Source: Brassica napus
Taxonomy: Eukaryota; Streptophyta; Magnoliopsida; Brassicales; Brassicaceae
NCBI RefSeq assembly: GCF_020379485.1
Contig: NC_063438.1
Location: 4,732,024 to 4,796,023, forward strand
DNA: 64,000 nucleotides
Direction of reading: 5' to 3'
Shown: positions 12,115 to 22,842 of the stretch, piece after piece
Layout of the letters: every line of letters begins with the position of its first letter
Numbering within the stretch: the stretch's first letter is position 1
Program-made: the position numbers and the translations under genes
The notes under the pieces: model-generated
What the model was told of the DNA's origin: nothing
What the model saw: the letters and a program-made list of their open reading frames with translations, nothing else
Databases searched by the model: none

Positions 12115-12365
12115 CTGTTGATGTAAAAAAAAATAATGGATCGAAAGGTGCTCTGATACCATATAAGATGTATTGCAATTGCTTAAGTATTATTGATCAC
12201 AATACGTACTCTATATATAGAGTTTACAAGGAGAGATTATAGGAGATGATATACATTGGTCATCCTTATCTCGTATAGGACTTATCTCTAATACAAGAGT
12301 TATCCTTATCATAATAACATAGTTATCCTAATAAAGAACATTAAATATTCTATCTAACTAATTCT
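12115..12365 (-). mobile_element. Copia primer-binding site and 5' LTR
   Basis: GCTCTGATACCA at 12150-12161 is the complement of the tRNA-Met primer-binding site TGGTATCAGAGC and lies 36 bp upstream of the gag ATG (minus). From 12162 to about 12365 lies LTR-like sequence, with a TATATA at ~12216 serving as the promoter box. The outer LTR end (near TTAGATAGAATATTTAATG) is not a clean TG, so that boundary is approximate. Confidence 0.75.
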
Positions 12366-13384
12366 GTTCATACGAAAGGAACACTAATTAATTCTTAAAC
12401 TTTGACTAGTACTTCGGATAAAATGGAAAGAAAAGTTAATTAAAAGCTAACACAAGAGTTGAAAACTAGAAAACAATAAGAATAGTTAGCGTATTGATTC
12501 TTATGCTTTATGTAAAGTTCCACAAAGCCAATTACATTAGTCTATATTTTATCAAATGATGCGATATAAAAAATAATCGTCAACAAGTTACTTCATTGGT
12601 GGGTGGATATTTCATTTTCCAAATGCGATGCCGAAGATGGTAAAGCTAAGAGAGAAATTTATCTTCTAGAAACCTATCGCACTAAACTATATATTTATTT
12701 TCATGCTACAAAGTATTATTTTTTCTTAGGCTAGATATCAATGAAAAGGATGAAATGTCAAAATAAGTCGACGTGTATACAATGGGACGTGATATGTCGG
12801 AATGCACAGAATAAGTTAAAATGTTCGATTGGATCAACTCAGTTTTATGTATAACAAATACAATATTATTGAAGGTTGTCTTGTCTGCATTTCATGGAAA
12901 AAGAAAAGACATGATTCTAATAGACACATGAAGACATACGTTGTATCTAGAAGAGATACCAATGCGGAGATCTTTGGTTGGTCTACTGATTTTAGCTACT
13001 TATCTTATAAATATCTCTGTCTAGTAAACAGAAAAAAACACATATATCTACGAAAATGTTTATTTACAGTAAAATGATTTCCTAATATGGATAGGTTTCT
13101 GCTTCTTATTGACACTATTTAAAAAGTTTTTTTTTAAGTTTATACACTTAAAACTTTGATACTGATATTACATATGAAAATAATTAAGGAATTGGTATAG
13201 AAGCTTCCAAATGATTTGATGCCACTTCAATTCACTAAAAGAAGGAGATATGGGGCATCATAGGAGTCGTCAGCTATCTGGATCCAACCCCTTCAAAAGT
13301 ACGAACATTCATCATGCTAGACTATGCATGTATACACACTTCTTTTAAGACAACCAATGATCATCGCACCAAAAAAAAACAAAT
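12366..13384. other. Intergenic, no gene
   Basis: AT-rich, no recognised coding. The 82-codon frame at 12829-13077 resembles no family I know and lacks a promoter context. Confidence 0.5.
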
Positions 13385-13570
13385 CTCCTTGGCCTAGTGA
13401 TAAAGACGCTCTAACGGGAGTTTTTGCCCTGGATTAGAATAGCATTGACCACTCGTAGATGTTTTAAGTGACAAAAAAAATTCAATTTTTTATAGGTTTC
13501 GTAGTAGTATTGACCACTCGTAGATGATTTAAGTGACAAAAAAATCTAAATTTTTATAGATTTCGTGAGA
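13385..13570 (+). mobile_element. Possible SINE with a duplicated 3' part
   Basis: CTTGGCCTAGTGATAAAGAC (13388) resembles an RNA polymerase III A box. The 3' section TTGACCACTCGTAGATG...TTTAAGTGACAAAAAAA occurs twice (about 13445-13480 and 13510-13545). The end GTGAC plus poly-A matches the tail of the micro-insertion at 57708-57758. No B box of good quality was found, so the call is tentative. Confidence 0.35.
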
Positions 13571-14332
13571 TTAGTTTTTAGACTTAAAAAGCTTATGGGA
13601 CCAAAAAAAAACTAATGATAACTTTATCGTGATCTATACATATAAAAAGCAAGAAAATATATAATAAAAACCGTGAGCATTTAAAAAAAATATTAAGCTG
13701 GTTTCTTTTACATTTTAACTTGAATTGGTTAGATTTATTTTTTTGTTGACAAAGAACATGGATCAATTATAAGTACATTTAGATACAAGATGCATTATTT
13801 GTAAAAAGAAAATTTGGTTGAATAAATTTAACATTTATTTTTAAAAAAATATGTATCAGTTATATTAACAGCATAAATAATATTTCGATAAAAGAAAAAA
13901 GATTAACACTGTCACTGATTTGACATGGATGTTTAATTATAAACATGGATTACTGAAAGAATTATAGTGATATTTAGAAGTATTTTAAATATTCTTTTCT
14001 TACAATTATTTTATATCTAGTCATGTATAAACACTTGGAGGATTTAAATACGTTTGAATTGACCTATCAAATAACAATTCCAATATATCGAAAATTTACA
14101 ATTAATTATCTTTACTCAATTCTATCATTAATTATTGTATTTTTCCGTCGACATTTCAGGCCCCAGGTTTCTCAAAGAAAAAGAACAATCATTTTAATAA
14201 GAATACAAAAAAAAAATATGAAGTAGAGCCTATCGTGTCTTGTTCGTAAATATAAAAGGCCCCCATACTCATCTATTGTCTCTTCACCTCTTTTAAAAAT
14301 CAATATATCTCTCTCTAGTCTCTACAAGCTCA
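13571..14332 (+). promoter_or_regulatory. Promoter and 5' leader of the gene at 14333
   Basis: AT-rich upstream DNA with TATAAAAG at 14251-14258, about 80 bp before the ATG, placing transcription start near 14280-14290. The CT-rich leader (TCTCTCTCTAGTCTCTAC, ~14307) is a common plant 5' UTR feature. Confidence 0.6.
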
Positions 14333-15103
14333 ATGCCCCAAGTCGATCTCGAAGCTTTTGTTTCTTCAGTATGCGCCGGTGGTTCCGACCGGAAGATCGC
14401 ATGCGAGTCCACCTACGTCGATGACCCGGACACTCAACCTTACTACAACAAAAACTCCACCGCGAGTCCGGCTGATTTTCCACCGGAATCTTATTACATA
14501 ACCAAAGATGCTCAGCTCGAGTGGCTCACCGACAACGCCTTCTTCGACCGCAAAGAATCACAGAGAGGAAGCTCAGCACACATCAGTTCCAACCCCAACT
14601 CGAACCCGAGCTCTCAGCGGTTTCTACTCAGCTCCAAAGCGTCCATCATCGGTTTGCCGAAGCCGCAGAACACTTGTTTAAAGGAGGCGAAGCAGCGGAG
14701 AAACGGCGGCAAAAAGGAAAAGAACAACATAGTCTTCTTGAAACGGGTCGGGTCGAGAATGAAGTCGGATCCTTCGCAGCTCGAACCGTCTTCTCCTAAA
14801 GTCTCTTGCACCGGTAGGGTGAGGTCCAGACGAGAAAGAAGCCGACGTATGCGCCGTCAGAAATCGGTTCGACCGGAGAAGGCGAACCGGGTCAAGAAAC
14901 CCGGTTTATTAGCGAGTTTCAGAGCCATCTTCAGGAGCAGAGGTGGCTGCAAAGACGGGGCCCACGCGGCGCCAATTATGGCACGCGACGACATCAGGAG
15001 CCGGCTTCCGGTGGAAGAGGTTGAACCGGTTGTGGTGCCCGGTTTGGGTGGGATGAACCGGTTTGCTTCTGGAAGGAGAGGGGATTTGTTGGGTGGATGT
15101 TGA
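14333..15103 (+). CDS. Basic protein of unknown function (AT2G36220-like)
   Basis: A single-exon gene of 256 codons with an ATG just after a TATA box and CT-rich leader. The product starts MPQVDLEAFVSSVCAGGSD, is acidic and polar in the first 80 residues (YVDDPDTQPYYNKNSTASP, then a Trp-containing AQLEWLTDNAFFDRKES), and becomes strongly basic from residue ~110 (RSRRERSRRMRRQKSVRP near residue 165). It closes with a hydrophobic stretch GLLASFRAIFRSRGG and a Gly-rich C-terminus. The Arg clusters could act as a nuclear signal; that is inference. I recall an uncharacterised Arabidopsis neighbour of SAUR45 and HISN3 with this start; no enzymatic or DNA-binding domain is visible. Codon use and GC are clearly coding, unlike the flanks. 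Confidence 0.88.
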   Translation: MPQVDLEAFVSSVCAGGSDRKIACESTYVDDPDTQPYYNKNSTASPADFPPESYYITKDAQLEWLTDNAFFDRKESQRGSSAHISSNPNSNPSSQRFLLSSKASIIGLPKPQNTCLKEAKQRRNGGKKEKNNIVFLKRVGSRMKSDPSQLEPSSPKVSCTGRVRSRRERSRRMRRQKSVRPEKANRVKKPGLLASFRAIFRSRGGCKDGAHAAPIMARDDIRSRLPVEEVEPVVVPGLGGMNRFASGRRGDLLGGC

Positions 15104-15106
15104 CAA

Positions 15107-15874
15107 GTGTAATGTTAGTGATTGGTTGTTTTGTCCTGGTTTTGGTGGGACCTGTGTTTTAGCGTTTTAGTTGTGTGTTTTGAAAAGTCGTTGGCGCTGA
15201 CGTGGCAAGTGGTTAACGTTTTTCAGGAACACGGCACCGCGTAGGCGGTGTGAATCCTACCCACCACACTGTGTGCTAACTAAGTGTCTGTTTTGTATAT
15301 TGTTTATATGGGGAGCCTTTGTTTTGAGTTTAGTATTTAATGTAGATTTTTTTTTCCTTGGTATTTATGCAACAGTCAAGTATTTTTATCTACATATAAT
15401 TTATTCTTAGATAAACGAAATTGTCTTGGGTTATTCTTTTTAGAAAATATTAAATTGATGAAGGTTATTTGATCTACATATAATTTAAATTAATTATTTC
15501 AAATATAATTATATTTATATTTTTGTTTCAACCTATATTATTGTATTTTAGATATTCAGAACCAAATTGATTAAGCTCTAGACCAAACTAGTTGGAAGGC
15601 AAAGTCAAACTAGTTAGATAGTCGGATATTTGTACAAGATTTTAGATATTTGAAATGTTTCAAGGAAAAAAACCATTCACATATTTATGGCTATTTATTT
15701 CTATTACAGTTCAGTTTTTTTTTCAAGTATACTATTTGAACAAAGTCAAATTAGCAATGGAAAAATTCATGAAAAGTATTCATCATCATTGGATTCTTGA
15801 CTCTTTCAGAAAGATTAGTTGAAAATTGATACTCTTATACAAATAAAACAAATCAACAGATTAAAATGGAGGTT
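15107..15874. other. 3' flanks of two converging genes
   Basis: The first ~250 bp are the likely 3' UTR of the plus-strand gene; 15820-15874 is that of the minus-strand HISN3. The AT-rich middle shows nothing else. Confidence 0.55.
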
Positions 15875-17389
15875 TCAATGCAGTGCTGAAGAGGATTCTT
15901 GTTGCTGATGATGCCAAGCAACAACATCTTTGTAAGGTAGATTACCACCAAAAATGTCCAAGGCACTTCCCACTGTTACATCCACACGTCCCTTTCCTGC
16001 TTCTTTGATCCTCTCTACATCATCCATCACCGTCACGCCTCCCGCATAAGTTACTGGAATCTGTCATAAAGTCAAAACTACATCTAAGCTCCCTAATCCA
16101 AAGCTAAAGACATCAAATTTTCAATCAAGACTCTGACTTTCTAGCACGTCCATGTGTGTTTGTTACTCACCGGAGAATAGTTGCCCAGCAATGCAACAAG
16201 CTCTTCATCAATCCCCAGCCTTAAGAAAACAAGTATTAGGATCAGTTACTGACTGACTAATTCAAAATGAGTCCACTCTTAAGACACTGAAAACACACAA
16301 AAGCTTACTTCTTTCCTTCAACATCAACACCATGCACCAGAAACTCATCTGCAAACCCTCCAAGAAACTCCAATGATTTCTCATCAAGCAAGACGTCGCT
16401 AAACTTCTGCCACCTATCAGTAACAATCGCGTATCTTCCATCCTGTTATAAAACGGGATGAAACTTGTCATAAAAACATCAAACTGAAGATGAAACATGC
16501 CGGAGAATCAATCACCTTCTTTCTGCAGCTAAGGTCCAATATCAATCTCTGTTTCCCAACAATCTTCACAAGATCTTTCAGTCTTTCAAGATCAAGCTTA
16601 CCATTGTTAAACACATACTGAAAAAAAACATCAACAGTAGTAAACATGATTATTACAACTAACACAATCCCCTATGATAACAAATTAAAAAAGAGAGCTA
16701 TTACCGAAGTGACAATAACATGACTTGCTCCTTCCTCTATAACTCAAACAATTCTCTGAACTGATTCCACCTCCAACTTGCAAACCGCCTAGAATCATCA
16801 TCGTCTTGTATCAAACCAAACAGTAAGAACAAAACCCCACACCAAAAAGGCATTACCGGGATAAGCATGTAACGCTCCAAGAGCTGCAGCTTGGCTTAAA
16901 GGGTCTGCTCCAAGCATTATAACATGACCACCAGTAAGCCCATCTTCTTTGTACATCTTTGCGTACTCCTCAGCGGATTTGTCTGACTCGAAGTTCGTAA
17001 CGAGAACAGAACCGTCTTCTTTTGAGTCACTTAGAGTGGATCCAACTATTTGTTTCACTTTCCCCTTCAAGAACAATGATATGAAAATCAAGCAGAGAGC
17101 TTTATAAAAAAGGATTCAGCTTTTAGTACCTTGTGGATGTCGATGCAAGGTCTGAACTGAACAGCGGATACTACTTGCACCCTCAAGGGTCCTACAAGAC
17201 ATAATCAAAGATTTGAGAAACTGCGTAAAAAAATAAAATAAAATAAACCAGAACCAGGTTCGTACGTTTTTTCTTTTTGGAAAGCAGTGGTACGGAGAGT
17301 TTGGGATGTTTGTTGAACAGAGAGCTCTGGTTCTTCTGGAAACAAGGGATGCCACCATTGGAGTAGAACTGAGAGCTGTAAGTTCTCAT
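15875..17389 (-). CDS. HISN3: HISN3/APG10 BBMII isomerase (histidine biosynthesis, chloroplast), frameshifted copy
   Basis: Eight exons: 17389-17266, 17191-17130, 17064-16857, 16788-16705, 16617-16516, 16442-16309, 16219-16171, 16060-15875. The product is the ProFAR (BBMII) isomerase that opens the ribose ring in the fourth step of histidine synthesis. A Ser/Lys-rich N-terminus ([20 protein letters not shown]) acts as transit peptide. Then come the TIM-barrel segments [89 protein letters not shown] and [20 protein letters not shown]. All exon phases agree except exon 4: it is 84 bp where 86 are needed. Near 16738-16741 the frame should read [14 protein letters not shown], but one TA pair is missing (TTATAGAGG), so translation shifts and meets a stop in exon 5. 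The copy is either a recent pseudogene or carries a sequence error; otherwise about 316 residues would result. Confidence 0.88.
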
Positions 17390-18009
17390 CTTTGGATTAG
17401 GTGAAGAAGATTTATGCAATTTCTGGTTCTACTTCTGGTGATTAGGTGTGGGCCGTGTGGCATGGGTAAACTAACCCAACCAAAATAATTAACCAAATTC
17501 AAATATTAGGAACAGAACCAAACTGAACAATTATAAATAACAGAATATTTTCTATTTTTACATATCTTAAATATCTAAATCGAAATATCCAAGTTTTGTA
17601 AATACAATTTATAAATCTAATTTTATATGAAAAATAGTTATTCGTCAAAATAATTTAAATTAGAAAAATTTCTTAAGGTAACATTAAAAAAAACTATCAG
17701 TGATTTTTTTATCATAAATGAGAGAATTGTATTTTAAATTATTCTGTTTTGCAAAAAAATATTTAAATTATTTAATATTGTGCATGAATAACTCGATATT
17801 TATTTAAATTATTATCAAAATCAAAACATATCCTATGTATACCCAAAAGGCCAAAACAACAGACCTAAACTTAACCAAATACCTGAATCACATACCCAAA
17901 CTTAGAAATTCGGTTTATTCCGGTTTTATCAATAACCAGAGATGATTTGATTAAACTGGACTCGGCGAAAAAGTTCCGATCTTTAGGAATTCTCCGACAA
18001 AACAGAGTG
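17390..18009. promoter_or_regulatory. Divergent intergenic region between HISN3 and the PPR gene
   Basis: About 620 bp separate two head-to-head ATGs. The centre is very AT-rich (17480-17870). No clear TATA box is seen for either gene, as is common for housekeeping and organelle-targeted genes. Confidence 0.55.
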
Positions 18010-19509
18010 ATGCGGTGGAACAAGAAGAACGTCATCAACCTCGTCTCCAACTCCACACACCTCCCTGCCCCTCTATCCCCGCCGCCACCCGAGATCTACC
18101 GCTTACCCCATCCTCCACCCAAACCTCCCAACAACAACACCCCAATCCCTCCCACTCTCACTCTCTCTCCATCTCCACGTCACTCCCACTTCCTCACCTT
18201 CCTCGAATCCAACCTCCCCCACCACCAATCCCTAACCCCCAAATCCCTCACCCAATTCCTCCGATCCCACCTCCGCCACCACCCTCTCTTCGCCCACCAC
18301 GACTTCGCCGTCTTCACCTGGGCCTCCACCCTCGACGCCTTCCGCCACGACCACGACTCCTTCCTCTGGATGTCGCGTTCCCTCGCCGCCACCCACCGCT
18401 TCTCCGATCTCCACCGTCTCCTCCTTTTCATCGCCTCGAACCCCTGCCCTTGCGCATCAGGGATCTTCTCTTGCCCAAAGCTCGAATCTTTATTCAGTTC
18501 CGGGATCGACGCCTTCTGCAGAGCTGGGAAGATGGATTACGCTCTGTTAGCGTTTGAGACAATGAAGAGATTGATCGATGGGAAGATAAGCGTTGGAGTT
18601 TACAACACTGTGTTGAATGGGTATGTGAAGAAGAAGGGTTGTGATATGGAGAAGGCGTTGGGGTTTTACAAGAGGATGGTGAAGGTCGATGCGTGTACGT
18701 TTAATATTCTCATCAACGGTTATTGCAGGAGCGGTGAGTTTGAGATGGCGTTGGGTGTGTTTAAGGAGATGAGGGAGAGAGGTTGTGAGCCTAATGTGGT
18801 TAGCTTCAATACTATTATAAGAGGGTTTTTAGGGAAGGGGAAGGTTGAGGAAGGTGTTAGAATGGCTTACGAGATGATTGAGTTAGGTTGTGGAGTCTCT
18901 GAAGCTACTTGCGAGATTCTTGTTGATGGGTTGTGTAGAGAAGGTTTGGTTGATGATGCTACAAGGTTGGTGATGGATCTGACGGCGAAGAGGGTTTTAC
19001 CTAAAGGGTTTGATTATGGGAGTTTAGTTGAGAAGCTTTGTAGAGATAAGAAAGTGGATAGAGCGGTGGAGATGGTGGAGGAGGTGTGGAAGAATAAGGG
19101 TGGAGCTCCGTGTTTGATTGCTTGTACTACACTCGTCGAAGGGTTGAGGAGATCAGGGAGAGCGGAGAAAGCTTCAGAGTTTATGGAGAAGATGATTATG
19201 AATGTAGGCTTGGTTCCTGATAGTGTGACGTTTAACTTGCTTCTTCGGGATCTCTGTGATTCTGGTCGTTCGATGGATGCAAACAGGTTGAGAGTGTTGG
19301 CAACAGGCAAAGGGTTTGAGGCTGATGAGACGACGTACCGTGTTTTGGTTTCGGGGTTCTCGAAAGAAGGGAGAAGGAAGGAAGGAGAGGTTTTGGTGAA
19401 TGAGATGTTGGATAAAGACATGTTGTCTGATATCTTTACATATAATAGATTGATGGATGGTTTGTCCACAGGTGGAAAATTTTCAAAGAAGCAAGTCCGG
19501 TTAGATTAA
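18010..19509 (+). CDS. Pentatricopeptide repeat (PPR) protein, P class
   Basis: Single exon, 499 codons from MRWNKKNVINLVSNSTHLPA. An in-frame ATG 63 bp upstream gives a longer frame, but the inner start fits the family and its better context. The first ~100 residues are Pro/His rich (PPPEIYRLPHPPPKPP), then helical hairpins begin. PPR units from about residue 170 on read GVYNTVLNGYVKKKGCDMEK, CTFNILINGYCRSGEFEMAL, NVVSFNTIIRGFLGKGKVEE, ATCEILVDGLCREGLVDDAT, VTFNLLLRDLCDSGRSMDAN, TTYRVLVSGFSKEGRRKEGE and FTYNRLMDGLSTGGKFSKK. All are 35-residue P-type motifs without E or DYW extensions, implying RNA binding or processing rather than editing, usually in mitochondria or plastids. The N-terminal half is strongly C-rich on the coding strand, which creates long overlapping shadow frames. 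Confidence 0.93.
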   Translation: MRWNKKNVINLVSNSTHLPAPLSPPPPEIYRLPHPPPKPPNNNTPIPPTLTLSPSPRHSHFLTFLESNLPHHQSLTPKSLTQFLRSHLRHHPLFAHHDFAVFTWASTLDAFRHDHDSFLWMSRSLAATHRFSDLHRLLLFIASNPCPCASGIFSCPKLESLFSSGIDAFCRAGKMDYALLAFETMKRLIDGKISVGVYNTVLNGYVKKKGCDMEKALGFYKRMVKVDACTFNILINGYCRSGEFEMALGVFKEMRERGCEPNVVSFNTIIRGFLGKGKVEEGVRMAYEMIELGCGVSEATCEILVDGLCREGLVDDATRLVMDLTAKRVLPKGFDYGSLVEKLCRDKKVDRAVEMVEEVWKNKGGAPCLIACTTLVEGLRRSGRAEKASEFMEKMIMNVGLVPDSVTFNLLLRDLCDSGRSMDANRLRVLATGKGFEADETTYRVLVSGFSKEGRRKEGEVLVNEMLDKDMLSDIFTYNRLMDGLSTGGKFSKKQVRLD

Positions 19510-20859
19510 CCAGTGAGACTTCTTCGGCCAAAGGAATATGTCAAACACATTTGATTTTGAAGAAAATGAGATATGAAATGGAAACCAAGTTATATAGTAG
19601 AGGTCTCATAATATTTAATTGTGACTAGAGAGAGATTAGGTATGAATTGTAACGATAACAATCTCCAAAAGCCAAAACCAATTCAGACAAGGAGGCTCAC
19701 TTTTGTTACGAAAAGCAAAGTCTCACTCTTTTTTCTTTTTTTTTTTTTTGCTTTGTAGAGAAAATCTCCTTTTATTAGAGTTTTTAATAGAAAAAAAAAC
19801 TGTAATTTTTCTTGTTCATGTAAATATGAGACATTACTTTGCTTTGTCTACAACATTTAAAGTTACACGAAACTAGTAAATGATTCACTTTACTCTTGTC
19901 TGATTCCTTATCTATACTAATCAATGTCAGTTTAAAAAAAAAATATTGGGTCACTTGAGTCAATTTTTATTTTTGCTGTGTCGTTTACAGATAAATTTGG
20001 GTTGCCGAGTATTTCGTGATTTTGATAGCAACTAGAAAGATGTAGCCATTGTACAAACCGTGGCATCCACAACTTTTCTCTTGGAACATCCAGATCAAGG
20101 GAAAGGCTTGGTTGATATAAATATATGAACTTGTGGTCCCATTGGTTCTGTTATTTCTTGGGCTGCAACTTCTGGACTCAGGTGATGGAAAACATAAACT
20201 CACTACTATAAATACTAAATAGAGCCATAGAGGGTTAAAAAGGCGTGACATGTCTCGCTGGTTCTGAAAGCAAATGTGCGCATTTGTTTTATTTAGATAC
20301 TATCATAGATATAAAGCTAACCCCATCTGGATTACACACTACCAACCTTTTTTTTATACGTACGCATAATTAAGTCTTTCTTAGCAAAATCACACATACA
20401 CAAACCCATCTCATTCCAACCTTCACGTTGACTTGACTGGTCATATGAATGAACGTATGGCTTAGTTATCTGTAGAAACCTACAACATTATAAGATTGCC
20501 ACATGCAAGTTACAAAACCAAAGACTTGAAGTGAAACAACAATAACTAAACATAAGTAAATAAAACACACACATAAATAAGAAAAAAATTAAAGACAACA
20601 ATAACTAAACATATAGAAAAAAATGATTGAAAACATATAAATGGCAAAAGACACATCATACAAGGAATCTCCAAATCGAGAGTCAAAATGAAGGTGAAGG
20701 TAGGCATACACTTGATTAGATATACAATCGGAAAATATGCAACGTAAACGAAGATTTGATAAATCAATTTTATTGTTGGTCGACATTTGTGCAGCAAACT
20801 ATATATGATAAAACCAATACTTTTATAAAAACTATAGAACATCAAAGAGTAAAAACTAC
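19510..20859. other. PPR 3' flank and decayed intergenic DNA
   Basis: 19510-19900 is likely PPR 3' UTR with T runs. FtsZ2-1 is expected next in Arabidopsis order but no FtsZ-like reading was found. On the minus strand 20251-19985 an 88-codon frame starts MSRLFNPLWLYLVFIVVSLC, which looks like a signal peptide, with a TATATCTATGA about 60 bp upstream; it has no known homologue to me and I do not call it a gene. Confidence 0.45.
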
Positions 20860-21273
20860 CTGTGTAGCACCAGAATCAACCACACTTAGTGGGAACCTCT
20901 TGACTCTGAAATCAAATATGTTAGCAGAAACATTTCTTCTCCTCCTATAACATTTCTCCATTCACCAGCTTCATCATCAAACCAGAGTAATTCATCAGCC
21001 AGAACCTGACAAAATAGTGGTCTTCTCAGGTTTCTTCTCCGAACAAAACCAACTACTATGCGTAGGCTTAGTAGAGTTGTTGTCGCCTAAACATATGTAC
21101 ACCATCAGCTCCTTCAGACCTTCTTCTGACCGCCTCTTGAAGATAATTTCCGATCAAAGAATGAAATCAAGACCACGTGAAGTAAAAGCGTCGGTCCGGT
21201 GGTATTGGATTGGTACTCGCGTGAGGCAATCAAGGGTTACGTTGTCGCAATTGTTCTCATGAAAAAGCGTCAT
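20860..21273 (-). pseudogene. F-box/kelch-type gene remnant
   Basis: Minus-strand reading from an ATG at 21273 gives DNVTLDCLTRVPIQYHRT (compare the F-box start LPDDVVLDCLARVSR), then a stop, then SEIIFKRRSEEGLKELMVYI CLGDNN-like text and HSSWFCSEKKPEKTT, resembling the segment linking F-box and kelch repeats in the large Brassicaceae F-box/kelch family. Later text (FDFRVKRFPLSVVDSGATQ) is in another frame. Multiple stops and frame changes show decay. The family call rests on motif memory only. Confidence 0.45.
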
Positions 21274-21370
21274 CTTTCTGCGCGAAGAAGAATATCAACA
21301 ATGCGAACTGAACTGAATAAAATCTTTCTTGTCCAAAATGAATAGGTTGACAATTTCAATTTTTTTCTAG

Positions 21371-22500
21371 TTGCTTTTTAGTGGGTTTTTTGGCCAAACA
21401 TATAGTAGTTATGGCGAATTAATAACTTGCTGGAAACTTGTAATGGACACTACTATCTGGTATCTGACCAAAAACAAGGATTTCGTCTTCCAGCACTGGC
21501 ACTGTCTCTTAAAAAAATATATGAAAGCTAGTCTTGATCTTCTCAGGACACTTGTAGAGGAATATCACCCCCCCCCCCCCCCCCCCCCCCCCCCCCTACC
21601 ATCAACCCATGCAAAGGACAGATTCATTCAAAACTGGTAAAAAGGTATTATTACTTTTAGTAACAAAAACAAAACCTTGATTTTTAGTCTAGTCAGCAAA
21701 TCATACATAAATAAAACATTTTTTTTTTCAGAATGATTTATATGTAGCCTAATCAATAATCTCAAATAAAGCGTCTAGCTACCATCTAGCGATTTCTTGA
21801 ATATGTTGCTTCACGAAATCCTGTTCTGGCCAAGGAATCCGAAACAATCGCTTTGGGTTTTCTGACCGAAAATGCTGTTTGCTGGAAGTGTTGGCGCTAT
21901 ATCAATAAAATGAATCCAAACGCTAGTGTTTATCTTCTTCAACAGCTTGTACACCGTTGGATCGATCATTCAATATTAATATCATCAACCGATGCAATGA
22001 AACAATTCATTCAACAGTTGTTCATGGTTTCTTTGACATTATTAGCTGGAGAAGGAATGCCTGTTGTTTTAGCCAAGGATGCTAGAGCAATCGCTATCTG
22101 GTGTCTGATGGGAAACGTTGATTGCTGGAGGCACTGGGATAGTGTTTATAAAGCAGAATATAAAAGTTGGAAGGATCATTCCCTTAAACTACCATCATCA
22201 CCGAGTGATATTGTCATTCTCCGTCACACTATGAAGAGCTTCAGGCTAAAGGTAATGCCTATTAGTCGTCTAACTCCACTCTTGATTTCATCTCTGATCT
22301 TCACTTGTGCACGTTTTCTCAGAACAAAAAAGGCATCACTGAAAGAGAAAGCTTCTCTTTACAAAGAAGCTGACAAGTTATGCAAAGTGATATCCCGGAA
22401 ACTCTCCCGCGGAAGTATTACTGTTGCGGTTCCAGTTACTGCAGTAACCACTGCTGCACTTGTTCTGTTGTATCTGAGCGTGTTTGTTGTTTTCAAGTAG
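21371..22500 (+). pseudogene. TMEM214-like (DUF2359) fragments, broken
   Basis: The best frame (21853-22500) reads GFLTENAVCWKCWRYINKM, then LLAGEGMPVVLAKDARAIAI, WCLMGNVDCWRHWDSVYKAE, SSPSDIVILRHTMKSFRLK, ASLYKEADKLCKVISRKLS and ends in a hydrophobic segment (VTAVTTAALVLLYLSVFVVF), which looks like a C-terminal membrane anchor. This arrangement matches my memory of the C-terminus of plant TMEM214/DUF2359 membrane proteins. An upstream frame (21371-21640) repeats the same theme (TIWYLTKNKDFVFQHWHCLL, then ASLDLLRTLVEEY), so parts are duplicated. The frames are separated by stops and by a 29-base C run, and there is no good start. Expression of the 215-codon part cannot be excluded. Confidence 0.5.
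21568..21596. repeat. Homopolymer of 29 C
   Basis: An uninterrupted C tract inside the decayed TMEM214-like fragment, read as poly-Pro in frame. It is far outside normal composition here and may be a slippage or assembly product. Confidence 0.9.
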
Positions 22501-22842
22501 ATGTAAGTATCGCGTGTGGGAATTTGAGTGCTGACCAAGGAGTAATCATTGATTTTTTGGACCAAGAGTAGTTGTCACATTCGAGTACTAACCAGATAAA
22601 AATACAAACAGAAACAGTTGCTTGGGAAGGATTGTAATAAATCTAGTGACATAACACTTGTCATATTCTCTAAAGATTTTATGATGTTGAAACAGAGAAT
22701 CACTTTCTTGTTGACAAAGGAACAGCTCTCAACACATAAAAGCATCAAAGTAAAAGATAATTTTATTATCTCATTCCTCAAAAGGACAAAACAAACCAAC
22801 CTACCAACACCGTCTTCATCTTTTACTGCTTGTTTGTTTGTT

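Noticed and set aside
14521..14799. Alternative-frame ORF inside the unknown basic protein gene
   Set aside because: Lacks its own context and overlaps the longer frame that has a TATA box and a good start.
18015..18557. 180-codon Pro/Arg-rich frame overlapping the PPR gene
   Set aside because: It lies in another frame of the C-rich PPR 5' half; PPR motifs continue in the main frame, so this is a shadow.
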